DNA of 16,922 nt from an uncultured Chloroflexota bacterium (GTDB lineage Bacteria > Chloroflexota > Dehalococcoidia > SAR202 > UBA11138). Under the pieces are notes generated by a model that was not told the DNA's origin, did not search any database, and was given only the letters and a program-made list of their open reading frames with translations. The stretch spans positions 1 through 16,922 of the forward strand of contig CAJWRP010000002.1 of NCBI GenBank assembly GCA_913046025.1, given 5' to 3'. The translations under genes and the position numbers were made by a program. Below are positions 7,083 through 14,626 of this stretch, one piece after another (positions within the stretch are counted from its first letter, which is position 1; the number at the start of each line of letters is the position of its first letter).

Positions 7083-8276
7083 CTAGCTAAACAGTTGGGC
7101 TGGGCGCTCCACCATCTGCTGCAAGCGCCTCATGAAGCTGACCGCCATCGAGCCATCGACGACCTGATGGTCTGCAGTCAGGCTGAGCGTCATCATCTCC
7201 CTGACCACAACCTCACCACTTTTGACAACTGGCTTTTGCACAGTGCGGCCTACGCCCAGCAGCGAGCTCTGCGGAGGGTTCAATATAGGCGTAAAGCCTT
7301 CAACCACACCAAGCACGCTGATAGTGAAGGTTCCGCCCACAACATCGCCTGAGTCTAGATGCCCTTCCCTGGCCTTTTTGGAAAGCTCCTGCATCTCAGT
7401 GGCTATTTGCTCAATGGATTTAGTCTGAACGTCCTTGATGACGGGAACAATCAGCCCGTCATCGAGGGCAACCGCCACACCTATATTGATCACGTCGTAG
7501 TACATTACGTTGCCGTTGACCAGCAAAGTATTCAACACAGGCACACGCTGAAGGGCCTCGGCACAAGCCTTAGCCAGCACGCTGGCCATGTTTATATTGG
7601 CATCGGATTTGCTCGACGCCTCTCGGCGCATGGCCTGGGCATCTGTGATATCGACTTCCAGGTGATAAGTGAGCTGTGCCGTCTTGGACAGGCTATCATG
7701 CATGTTCTGAGCGATAGCTCTGCGCATTCCTTGTAGGGGCGCAACCTGAGACGGCTCCGGCAGTCCAGGCATAGCACTTGGGGCCTGATTCCCCCCTGAT
7801 GCAGCGGCGGCGGGCGGGCTTTCGTGAAATGCCCGAACATCGGCATCCACAACTCGACCCCGAGGGCCCGTTGGCGTGATCTGTGAAATGTCGACACCTA
7901 GGCTGACTGCAAGTCGTCGGGCGCCCGGAGTAGATGGAACGAAGTCGCCGACCGCCTGACGAACGGAACCAGCGCGGGCGGGCGTAGGAGCAACAGCCAC
8001 AACCGCGGAGGCTGGAGCTTCCGCCTCAGGTGGTTCCTCGCCCTCTTCCAGGAGGTACGCCATCACACCGTCCACGTCTACGGTTGCACCTTCTTCAACG
8101 GCCCAGTGAAGAATTCCAGCACTGGTCGCTTCGAGCTCATAGTTAAGCTTCTCTGACTCTATCTCCGCCAGGACATCGCCCTGCTCAACATGCTCGCCGC
8201 TAGGCTTTGTCCATTTGGCTACAAGGCCCTCTGTCATGAAATCACCCAGCCGGGGCATCACTATAGGAATTGCCAT
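7083..8276 (-). CDS. Dihydrolipoamide acyltransferase (E2) of a 2-oxoacid dehydrogenase complex
   Basis: A 397-residue E2 protein with all three expected parts. The lipoyl domain is at 1-80, with the lipoyl-lysine K43 in EIESEKLNYELEA. The small E1/E3-binding domain is at about 114-150 (TPGARRLAVSLGVDI, then GPRGRVVDADVRAF). The catalytic domain runs from about 178 to the end, with active-site H370 and D374 in DHQVVDG. Ala/Pro-rich linkers separate the domains. It transfers the acyl group from lipoyl to CoA and forms the core of the complex. It starts 14 bp after the E1-beta stop, with its ribosome site (TAGGAG) overlapping that stop codon, so translation is probably coupled. With only one lipoyl domain and about 400 residues it is a short E2, as in acetoin or branched-chain types. 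The gene for E3 (dihydrolipoamide dehydrogenase) is not nearby. Confidence 0.94.
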   Translation of the reverse strand: MAIPIVMPRLGDFMTEGLVAKWTKPSGEHVEQGDVLAEIESEKLNYELEATSAGILHWAVEEGATVDVDGVMAYLLEEGEEPPEAEAPASAVVAVAPTPARAGSVRQAVGDFVPSTPGARRLAVSLGVDISQITPTGPRGRVVDADVRAFHESPPAAAASGGNQAPSAMPGLPEPSQVAPLQGMRRAIAQNMHDSLSKTAQLTYHLEVDITDAQAMRREASSKSDANINMASVLAKACAEALQRVPVLNTLLVNGNVMYYDVINIGVAVALDDGLIVPVIKDVQTKSIEQIATEMQELSKKAREGHLDSGDVVGGTFTISVLGVVEGFTPILNPPQSSLLGVGRTVQKPVVKSGEVVVREMMTLSLTADHQVVDGSMAVSFMRRLQQMVERPAQLFS

Positions 8277-8290
8277 ATTCGGTCGGTCTC

Positions 8291-9319
8291 CTACTGCATG
8301 ACTTCAAGAGCGGCTGCGACTACCTGCTCTTTGGTTGGCACGAACAGCGCCTCCAGTGGCATGCTGTATGGAACCAGCGTGTGTGGTGGATTTATGCGCT
8401 TGGGTGGCGCGTCAAGATAGTCGAAGGCTTGCTCGGCCACCAGAGCCGCAACGTCGGAAGCGATGCTGCAACGCGGATAGTCTTCGTCAACGATAACTAT
8501 CTTCCTGGTCTTCTTGACCGACTCCAGAATGGCCTCGTCGTCCATCGGCGACAGCGACAGCAGGTCCACAACCTCGGCAGAATAGCCTTGCGCTGCCAGT
8601 TCTTCAGCAGCCTGCAGACAGACTCGGGTAGTGTAGCTCATGCCAACCAGCGTGACGTCTGTGCCTTCTCTGGCGATGTCGGCCTTTCCAATAGGAATGA
8701 CGTAATCGCCCTCAGGCACATCTACATCGAACCGAACTCCCATTAACTGCCGGTTGTTGCAGATGATGACCGGATCGTCATCTCGAATGGCGGCCGCATA
8801 CAGTCCCTTAACATTGTAGGGATTCGACGGCACAAGGACTTTCAAACCAGGATAGTGTGTAAAAACAGAGTAGACGGTCTCCGAGTGCTGGGCAGCGGAG
8901 TTTGTGCCAGCGCCTATGCCCGTCATGATGGTCAACGGCACGTTAACCTTGCCGCCGAACATGTAGTGAATCTTGGAGGCATTGTTCAGTATCTGGTCGC
9001 CGCAGACTCCCAAGAAGCCTACGTACATCAGGTCGACGACGGGACGAAGCCCTGTTGCTGCAGCGCCAACGCCTGCACCCATGAACCCTGCCTCCGCAAT
9101 AGGCGTATCGCGGACGCGCTCCCGGCCAAACTGACCAACCAGGCCCTTTGTGAGCCGCATCGGACCACCCCAGGCATCCTGGAAGTCATCGCGCTCTCCA
9201 CCACCAGCGATGTCCTCGCCCATGATGATCACGGTCTCGTCCCGCTCCATTTCTAGTCGGAGCGCCTCGTTAACCGCCTGAATGTAAGAAAGCTGTCTAA
9301 CGCCTTGCGTCTGTACCAT
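8291..9319 (-). CDS. TPP-dependent 2-oxoacid (pyruvate/acetoin) dehydrogenase, E1 beta subunit
   Basis: A 342-residue transketolase-like E1-beta. The pyrimidine-binding domain (about 8-185) shows GEDIAGGGERDDF (34-46) and RVRDTPIAEAGFMG (68-81), where E76 is the residue that activates the thiamine ring. AAQHSET (142-148) carries a conserved His and LVPSNPYNVKGL (162-173) follows. The C-terminal transketolase domain covers about 205-335. The GLKVLVPSNPYN and AAIRDDDPV segments recall acetoin dehydrogenase AcoB as much as pyruvate dehydrogenase, so the substrate is open. The start ATG at 9319 has a strong GAGGAG about 8 nt upstream. It pairs with the E1-alpha gene upstream and E2 downstream in one operon. 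Confidence 0.94.
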   Translation of the reverse strand: MVQTQGVRQLSYIQAVNEALRLEMERDETVIIMGEDIAGGGERDDFQDAWGGPMRLTKGLVGQFGRERVRDTPIAEAGFMGAGVGAAATGLRPVVDLMYVGFLGVCGDQILNNASKIHYMFGGKVNVPLTIMTGIGAGTNSAAQHSETVYSVFTHYPGLKVLVPSNPYNVKGLYAAAIRDDDPVIICNNRQLMGVRFDVDVPEGDYVIPIGKADIAREGTDVTLVGMSYTTRVCLQAAEELAAQGYSAEVVDLLSLSPMDDEAILESVKKTRKIVIVDEDYPRCSIASDVAALVAEQAFDYLDAPPKRINPPHTLVPYSMPLEALFVPTKEQVVAAALEVMQ

Positions 9320-9332
9320 GGGGAATCTCCTC

Positions 9333-9449
9333 GTTGTTAGTTAGTAGTTCTTAGTTATAAGTCCCTAGTTTTGAAAATTAGCATCTCGGGGGCAATAGAA
9401 AACTGACGAGTCGACAAAATCAAAACTAACTACCAATAACTAATAACAG
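9333..9449. repeat. TTAGT-type degenerate inverted repeat in the E1-alpha/E1-beta spacer
   Basis: The 141-bp spacer contains GTTGTTAGTTAG (from 9333) and further TTAGTT units on the left, and AACTAACTACCAATAACTAA (from 9424) on the right, so the arms are roughly complementary. The same kind of sequence recurs at 2512-2524 and 16509-16598. In mRNA it could fold into an imperfect hairpin between the two cistrons. It resembles the short heptamer-like repeats known from cyanobacteria, but identity is not claimed. Confidence 0.5.
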
Positions 9450-9460
9450 AGAACTTTTAG

Positions 9461-10441
9461 CTACGGATACGATACGTATACGTCGGTAGTAAGCTCGGAC
9501 GGATCAGGAAAGGGACTGTCGTTGGCGAACTGGGTTGCCTCAGCGATGGCGGCTAACGCCTTTTCGTCTATGGCCTTCAGGTCGGTCTCGGTTGCGAACC
9601 CAGCATCCAAGAGATGTTCTTCCATCCGCTTGATGCAGTCCCGACCTTTGTAGTAGTCTTCCTCTTCCTGAGTCCTGTAGCCCAGAGGGTCGTCTGCCCC
9701 CATGTGGCCCATATATCGATAGGTCTGTGCCTCAATGAGAGTAGGTCCCTCACCCGCTCTGGCCCTGGCAATGGCCTCGCGAGCAACCTCGAACATTTCA
9801 AGAGCGGACTGGCCATCTACCACCACGCCAGGCATGGCATATCCTGCTGCACGGTTTGCGATAGACCCACCAGCTACCGTGTACTCAAATGGTGTCGATT
9901 CTGCGTAGCGGTTGTTCTCACAGACGAAGAGTACAGGCAGCTTCCAAATGCTTGCTAGATTCATGGCCTCGTGCAGGCTGCCTTGACTGGAAGCGCCGTC
10001 ACCAAAAAAGACAACGCTCACCTGGTCGGTACCGCGCACCTTGGCGCTGAGAGCTACACCCGTAGCGACGGGGATATTGGAGCCAACCACACCATTGGCG
10101 CCCAGCATACCTTTGCCAATATCAGCGATATGCATAGTACCGCCCTTGCCCTTGTTAGTGCCGGTGGCCTTGCCCAGTAGCTCCGCCATCATCTCTTTGA
10201 TATCGACACCCTTGGCAATACAATGGTGATGGCTACGGTGAGTGCCCAACACAAAATCATCGTCGCGCAACTGAGCGCAGATGCCAGTTGGCACCGCCTC
10301 TTGACCTATGGAGGAATGTATACCTCGCAGCTTTCCTGCATCAGCCTCGCGCCTGGACTGCTCTTCGAATCTGCGGATCGTAACCATAGTCTCGTACATC
10401 CACAGTGCACTTTCCTTGTTAAGTTCTGTATGTATTGCCAC
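9461..10441 (-). CDS. TPP-dependent 2-oxoacid (pyruvate/acetoin) dehydrogenase, E1 alpha subunit
   Basis: The E1-alpha subunit binds thiamine diphosphate and decarboxylates the 2-oxoacid (or cleaves acetoin), passing the acyl group to E2. The thiamine-binding motif is complete: GDGASSQGSLHEA, then CENN about 27 residues after the GDG. Other signatures are GIHSSIGQEAV, GTHRSHHHCIAKG (an active-site His), GKGGTMHIAD and YRYMGHMGADDPLGYRT, the loop that is phosphorylated in mitochondrial homologues. The frame can be extended to a TTG at 10477, but GTG at 10441 has a perfect AGGAGG 6 nt upstream and gives 326 residues, so I chose GTG. First gene of the operon with E1-beta and E2; a promoter with a good -10 lies about 70 bp upstream. 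Confidence 0.94.
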   Translation of the reverse strand: MAIHTELNKESALWMYETMVTIRRFEEQSRREADAGKLRGIHSSIGQEAVPTGICAQLRDDDFVLGTHRSHHHCIAKGVDIKEMMAELLGKATGTNKGKGGTMHIADIGKGMLGANGVVGSNIPVATGVALSAKVRGTDQVSVVFFGDGASSQGSLHEAMNLASIWKLPVLFVCENNRYAESTPFEYTVAGGSIANRAAGYAMPGVVVDGQSALEMFEVAREAIARARAGEGPTLIEAQTYRYMGHMGADDPLGYRTQEEEDYYKGRDCIKRMEEHLLDAGFATETDLKAIDEKALAAIAEATQFANDSPFPDPSELTTDVYVSYP

Positions 10442-10477
10442 TGGTCGCCTCCTGTGCGGCGTTAAATCTATGTTCAA

Positions 10478-10495
10478 ACGGGACTTTATTCCCGT
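10478..10495 (-). promoter_or_regulatory. Leader hairpin upstream of the E1-alpha gene
   Basis: ACGGGA and TCCCGT form a perfect 6-bp stem around a 6-nt loop (ctttat), between the predicted promoter and the ribosome site. It could affect mRNA stability or initiation. No T-run follows, so it is not a terminator. Confidence 0.35.
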
Positions 10496-10510
10496 CCAAA
10501 ACTCGCCTGG

Positions 10511-10538
10511 AGTATACCAGAAATAGCATGGCAGTCTA
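10511..10538 (-). promoter_or_regulatory. Promoter of the dehydrogenase operon
   Basis: The minus strand shows TAGACT (-35, 4/6), a 16-bp spacer and TATACT (-10, 5/6) preceded by TGG, an extended -10. It is placed about 70 bp upstream of the GTG start of E1-alpha. It is back to back with the candidate amidohydrolase promoter at 10566. Confidence 0.5.
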
Positions 10539-10565
10539 GTGCCTGCGAGACGCCACCGGCCACCA

Positions 10566-10574
10566 TGCTATAAT
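10566..10574 (+). promoter_or_regulatory. Candidate extended -10 for the amidohydrolase
   Basis: TGCTATAAT is a perfect extended -10 on the plus strand. The -35 region is poor. It would give a leader of about 180 nt before the ATG at 10761; no known riboswitch fold was recognised in that leader. Confidence 0.45.
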
Positions 10575-10760
10575 CCCCGTGTTTCAAATATCCGGCAATC
10601 TGCATCGTTTAAGACCACGGACGCTTTCAAGAAGATTTGCGGCCTGTATGAGCAGGAATTTATCTCAGGATCGACCGCTATATGAGAAATGCGTTGGCCG
10701 CTGGAATGTTCGTCGGCATTTTGAATATTAGGATTGAAATATCGAGAGGGTGAACTGTAG

Positions 10761-11987
10761 ATGAAACTGGTTTTGAAGGCTGATCGATTAATTGACGGTA
10801 CAGGTGCCGATCCCATTAATAACGCCGCACTGGTGGCAGAGGACGGCAGGATCACTCAGGTAACAACACAGGACCAGTTGCAGATCCCTCCAGGTGAAGA
10901 GGTAGACGAGATCACGGTCAGCGGCAGCATCATGCCAGGCTTCATTGAGATGCACTCACACATGCACTGCAGCAGTGAGCTTGACGCCTTCAAGCAGATC
11001 AACACCGAGAGCAACGAGACCTTCACCATGCGCTCGGTCAAGGCCATGAGGGCAGCGCTGACATCCGGCGTTACCACCATGCGAGACCTCGGCGCCAGGA
11101 ACGAGGTTGCCTTCCCTATAAAGCAGGCCATCGAAGACGGAATCATCGCAGGCCCCAGGCTCATCGTCGCTGGCACACCGATCACAACCACAGGCGGACA
11201 TTGCAACATGTTCGGCACAGAGGCGAACACAAAAGAGGAAGTAGTGGCAGCGGTTCGCCAGCAGTTCAAAATGGGCGCCGGTTACATAAAGATAATGTCT
11301 ACAGGAGGTGCCTTCACTCCAAACAGTAATGTGCGCGCTCCTCAATACCCAGTGGAGACTCTTAAGGCAGCAGTGATAGATGCGGAACGCCTTAACCTAA
11401 GGGTTGCCGCTCATTGCCACGCGGCTGCGGGCGTGAGGAACTGCGTAGAGGCCGGAGTGCACAACCTAATCCACTGCTCATGGCTGGATTCAGATCCCAC
11501 AAAGCTTTACGACTACGACACTGGCGTTGCGGACGAAATAGCGGCTAAAGGCATCTACGTCGACCCTACGCTGGCGCTCATTCACCTGAACGAGCTACGT
11601 GGACGAGCACTCGAAGGCGGCGCGGGAATGCGAGACCCGGTCAGGCGATTCGAGATTCTACGCGACATGTGGGACAGAGGAGTCAAGTTCGTCACAGGCA
11701 TGGATTCAGGCATGATCAACGCCCACTTCGACGACTTTGCATACATCCCCCAGGTGATGGTGGAGCGCATGGGTATCACGCCAATGGAAGCCATCGTCTG
11801 CTCGACCAAGACCTCCGCCGAATGCCTTGGACTTGAAGATGAGATAGGCACGCTAGAGGTCGGCAAGTCCGCAGATGTGGTCATGGTCCTTGGCAACCCA
11901 GCGGCAGACATTACCGCCATGCACAACGTGGACACCATCGTCCGGCAGGGCGAGGTCGTGAAGCGTCAGGGCGAGCTGCTGTTCTAA
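10761..11987 (+). CDS. Metal-dependent amidohydrolase (imidazolonepropionase/prolidase-like)
   Basis: A 408-residue amidohydrolase-superfamily enzyme that hydrolyses C-N bonds in cyclic or peptide-like substrates, using one or two metal ions. All metal-site residues are visible: H65 and H67 in GFIEMHSHMH, K177 (probably carboxylated) in YIKIMSTGG, H218 in AAHCHAA, H238 in NLIHCSW and D315 in VTGMDSGM. The N- and C-terminal parts (MKLVLKADRLIDGTG and IGTLEVGKSADVVMV) form the small beta-sandwich domain. There is no signal peptide, so it is cytoplasmic. The start has GAGGGTGA upstream at good spacing. The exact substrate is unknown; the family includes Xaa-Pro dipeptidases and other imidodipeptide hydrolases. 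It is divergent from the dehydrogenase operon, with which it shares the intergenic region 10442-10760. Confidence 0.9.
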   Translation: MKLVLKADRLIDGTGADPINNAALVAEDGRITQVTTQDQLQIPPGEEVDEITVSGSIMPGFIEMHSHMHCSSELDAFKQINTESNETFTMRSVKAMRAALTSGVTTMRDLGARNEVAFPIKQAIEDGIIAGPRLIVAGTPITTTGGHCNMFGTEANTKEEVVAAVRQQFKMGAGYIKIMSTGGAFTPNSNVRAPQYPVETLKAAVIDAERLNLRVAAHCHAAAGVRNCVEAGVHNLIHCSWLDSDPTKLYDYDTGVADEIAAKGIYVDPTLALIHLNELRGRALEGGAGMRDPVRRFEILRDMWDRGVKFVTGMDSGMINAHFDDFAYIPQVMVERMGITPMEAIVCSTKTSAECLGLEDEIGTLEVGKSADVVMVLGNPAADITAMHNVDTIVRQGEVVKRQGELLF

Positions 11988-12065
11988 GCCGCTGTTCTAA
12001 GCTTCAGCCCCCAACTTAAGTCCTCCCCGGGCGAACCGCTCAAGCGGCCCATCTCGGTAAAATAG

Positions 12066-12109
12066 GTGCGCCCTAGTGGTCTTCATGCTGACCGGTCGCG
12101 CTCTTTTTT
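12066..12109 (+). terminator. Possible terminator after the amidohydrolase
   Basis: A GGTC/GACC stem (12078-12093), flanked by weakly pairing GCGCC and GGTCGCGC, is followed by six T at 12104-12109. It lies about 80 bp after the stop. The stem is imperfect, so confidence is modest. A second small hairpin, CCGC-TCAA-GCGG, lies nearer the stop but has no T-run. Confidence 0.4.
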
Positions 12110-12229
12110 ATCCACAAATATTTACGCCGCCAAAATCCAAGATTAGTCTCCTTTTAATTTCTATCATCCCCCGTTGACTTTGCTTATTTGCCACAAATAT
12201 ACTGCGGCCACATTCAGAGTTAGACCCGG

Positions 12230-12571
12230 TTATTTCATAAATCGCGCTCGGACACGTAGAGTCCAATTTGCATTACAGCCCGGGAAAAGACGCTTAAGCA
12301 GATGCGCAAAAGACGACTGCGAATACGTAGCGCCGCCGTCGGTAAGCACACCGCCATTGGTTGGAAGTGCAGTGATTCTAAAGCTCAGCGCGTCGCCGTC
12401 CTGGTCGGCCCCGCTAAGGTAGATGGTAACACCGGTGTCTTCCTCAGCCGTCAGCGAGAGGTCTGCTGCGACAGGCGGCGTGGCGCTAAATGCCGTTTCT
12501 ATGCCTATGTGTGGCAACAGCAATATAGATAAGACAGCAAGTAACGTAAACAGGCCGATACGCTTGCGCAT
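12230..12571 (-). pseudogene. N-terminal stub of a secreted Ig/cadherin-like repeat protein
   Basis: From ATG at 12571 the frame reads a signal peptide (RKRI, then GLFTLLAVLSILLLP), with probable cleavage near TAFSA. Then comes the start of a cadherin-like/tandem Ig repeat: PPVAADLSLTAEEDTGVTIYL, then SGADQDGDALSFRI and LPTNGGVLTDGGATY. This matches the usual start of such surface repeats (EDT-V-I-L, D-DGD-L, P-NG). After GATY, where a repeat should go on to its FxGxDxFxY part, the sequence becomes unrelated and ends at 12230. Intact proteins of this kind are many hundreds of residues long. The simplest reading is a gene cut off by deletion or rearrangement. The frame can be extended upstream to 12691, but the extra residues precede the signal peptide and look non-native. 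Confidence 0.6.
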
Positions 12572-12907
12572 TCGGCCAATTAAGTCAGTTCCAGGGTATT
12601 TAATCATCTTCAGACTACCAACCATTACCTTCGCATCCTCTGGCAAGACATGCTTTATTAAGGAAATTACCGTCCAGATCTTCGAACCCACTGTTATTTC
12701 GAACGGTAGACCAATCGGTCCTTGCGCTCTTTTACCAGCTATTGATGCCGCTGGAATATGCCATATTAACGTCTGCTACGACGACTCCACGTCGTCTTAT
12801 GTTCGTACCTGAAATACCTGTTTTCTAGTCTATAAAGAGTCGCGGGACCCGATGGCATTTCCCGTCCGTTCCGTTAATTCAATTGTCAGTTCATCGAATT
12901 TCGGCCC

Positions 12908-13081
12908 ATGCAGACCTCTCCGACAATATCTGTAATTTCTAACGTAATGGAACTTAGTGTAAGAGCTAATGGAAAATTAGGTGAACAACGGGGACATTTG
13001 GTGAAAAGATGTGACGAAATTCTTGGGGTGATAGCGGATTGGAGAACATGTATCGTGCGGGTTATTGGAGAAAGCCGGTGA
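12908..13081 (+). CDS. Possible small protein of unknown function (57 residues)
   Basis: An uninterrupted frame from ATG 12908 to TGA 13079. The product begins MQTSPTISVISNVMELSV and has a mixed charged/hydrophobic later part (HLVKRCDEILGVIADWR) that could form an amphipathic helix. No ribosome binding site precedes the ATG and no family was recognised. It faces the thiolase terminator from the other side. It may well be chance. Confidence 0.2.
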   Translation: MQTSPTISVISNVMELSVRANGKLGEQRGHLVKRCDEILGVIADWRTCIVRVIGESR

Positions 13082-13113
13082 CTCGAGTTCGATAATCTGA
13101 AAACTTAGGACCC

Positions 13114-13151
13114 AAAAAAAAACCGGCCGTCTAAGTTAATAGACGGCCGGT
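13114..13151 (-). terminator. Strong intrinsic terminator of the thiolase gene
   Basis: A perfect 12-bp stem, ACCGGCCGTCTA with TAGACGGCCGGT, encloses a 6-nt loop. On the minus strand it is followed at once by nine T. It lies 79 bp past the thiolase stop. This is a textbook rho-independent terminator; plus-strand T-runs nearby (around 13170) are further off. Confidence 0.92.
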
Positions 13152-13229
13152 TGTCATCCGCAAGCCAGATTTTTTTGCTCTAGGATCGAGCTTCTTAAGT
13201 CCTAAAGGGGTGTAGTCAGCGATACAAAG

Positions 13230-14420
13230 TTAACCTACGCGCTCAAATATGGTGGCTACGCCTTGTCCACCGCCAACGCACATGGTGACCAGACCCAGGT
13301 GGTTGTCCCGCAGTTCCATCTCCTCCATCAGCTTGACCGTCATGATCGCGCCGGTGGCTCCCACGGGGTGACCCAGGCTAATGCCGCTGCCATTGACGTT
13401 GGTCTTGTCCATATCCATATCCAGTTCCCGAATGCAGTAGAGGGCCTGAGAGGCGAAGGCTTCGTTGAGCTCAATCAGGTCTATGTCTCCAATGTTCATG
13501 CCCGCTTTGCCCAGGGCCTTTCGAACCGCTGGAACAGGGCCGGTGCCCATGATAGCCGGCTCCACGCCTGCGATTCCACGAGTATGCCAACGCAGCCGCG
13601 CCTTAATACCAAGCTCCGCAGCCTTGGCAGCCGACATGATGACAACGGCCGCAGCGCCGTCGTTGATGCTGGAGGCGTTGCCCGCTGTGACCGACCCGCC
13701 GTCCTTGAACACGGGCCTCAGGCTGGCCAGCCTCTCAAGAGTGGTGTCTTCGCGAGGGCCTTCGTCCTGCGAGAACATGATGGGGTCCCCTCTGCGCTGA
13801 GGTAGCGTGGCCTCGGTGATCTGAGACTGGAACCTGCCCTCCTTGACGGCCTTGACGGCCCGCTGGTGGCTTATCAGGGCCAACTCGTCCTGATCCTCTC
13901 GGCTGACTCCAAAGCGCTCCGCGACGTTCTCGGCTGTGACTCCCATGTGGTAGAGATTTACCGGGCAGCCTAACGCCTCTACGAGCCCATCTCGCAGGGT
14001 AGCGTCGCCCATGCGCAGGCCGTCGAATCGCGCCCGGGGGTCCATGAGAAACGGCGCCTGGCTCATGTTTTCCAGGCCACCTGCCACAACGATTTCCACT
14101 TCGCCGGTCCGCACAAGCTGCGCCGCCATGTTAATCGCCTCGAGGCCTGACGAGCACTGCCGGTTGATGGCTATCGTAGGAGTCTCCTCGGAGATGCCTG
14201 ATTTCAGGGTAGCCAGCCTGGCGGCATAGCCCGCCTCTGCCGTCTGCAGCGCGTTGCCCAGCACAACCTCTTCTACCTGGTCGGGACGAATGCCCGCCCG
14301 CTCCAGGGCCGCCCTGATGGCCATCGCTCCCAACTCCGGGGCTGGAGTGTCCTTGAAGGAGCCTCCGAATCGTCCTACCGCTGTGCGCGCTCCACCTACG
14401 ATTACCGCGTCCTGCATCAT
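13230..14420 (-). CDS. Thiolase (acetyl-CoA C-acyltransferase)
   Basis: A thiolase of about 396 residues, which reversibly joins or cleaves acyl-CoA molecules (acetoacetyl-CoA formation or the last step of beta-oxidation). From the chosen start, the nucleophile Cys89 sits in INRQCSSGLEA, the catalytic His351 in SGISLGHPVGATGA, and the second Cys381 in TMCVGGGQG; NEAFASQ is also present. The length is standard. The frame extends to ATG 14444, but AAGGAG lies 8 nt before the ATG-ATG pair at 14420/14417, and thiolases start just before the VIVGGARTAVGRFGG block, so 14420 is preferred. It ends in a strong terminator and is a single-gene unit, divergent from selB. A 19-bp palindrome upstream may be its operator. 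Whether it works in biosynthesis or degradation cannot be decided here. Confidence 0.94.
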   Translation of the reverse strand: MMQDAVIVGGARTAVGRFGGSFKDTPAPELGAMAIRAALERAGIRPDQVEEVVLGNALQTAEAGYAARLATLKSGISEETPTIAINRQCSSGLEAINMAAQLVRTGEVEIVVAGGLENMSQAPFLMDPRARFDGLRMGDATLRDGLVEALGCPVNLYHMGVTAENVAERFGVSREDQDELALISHQRAVKAVKEGRFQSQITEATLPQRRGDPIMFSQDEGPREDTTLERLASLRPVFKDGGSVTAGNASSINDGAAAVVIMSAAKAAELGIKARLRWHTRGIAGVEPAIMGTGPVPAVRKALGKAGMNIGDIDLIELNEAFASQALYCIRELDMDMDKTNVNGSGISLGHPVGATGAIMTVKLMEEMELRDNHLGLVTMCVGGGQGVATIFERVG

Positions 14421-14490
14421 TTTCAAAAGCTCCTTAGAAGGCATTCAATTTACGGCGAACATTTTTGACGAAATGCTCGCTGTTCAAGGC

Positions 14491-14509
14491 CAGCATAACA
14501 TTTATGCTG
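14491..14509. promoter_or_regulatory. 19-bp perfect palindrome, candidate operator
   Basis: CAGCATAA-CAT-TTATGCTG is a perfect 8-bp inverted repeat with a 3-bp centre, in the divergent thiolase/selB spacer. It is centred about 80 bp from the thiolase start. Its size and symmetry suit a dimeric repressor such as a TetR- or GntR-type acyl-CoA regulator. No regulator gene is in the window, so its binder is unknown. Confidence 0.5.
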
Positions 14510-14626
14510 AATCGCTGAAAAGGCGCGGGAGTCCTGACCAAGTTCTTCCCCTTTAAGCCTTATCTGTACTCCAGCTACGGCCCTATGATATTCTTAGGGC
14601 ATATTAGAACATGGGGTCGTTTCTGT

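Larger units (their letters stand above)
12692..13229. other. 538-bp region, largely non-coding
   Basis: It holds a 57-codon plus-strand frame (12908-13081, listed separately), an inverted repeat GACGAC-tccac-GTCGTC at 12780-12796, and the thiolase terminator at 13114-13151. Nothing else was recognised on either strand. Confidence 0.5.

Noticed and set aside
12780..12796. Inverted repeat GACGAC-tccac-GTCGTC as a terminator
   Set aside because: No T-run on either side and no gene end nearby; short enough to occur by chance.
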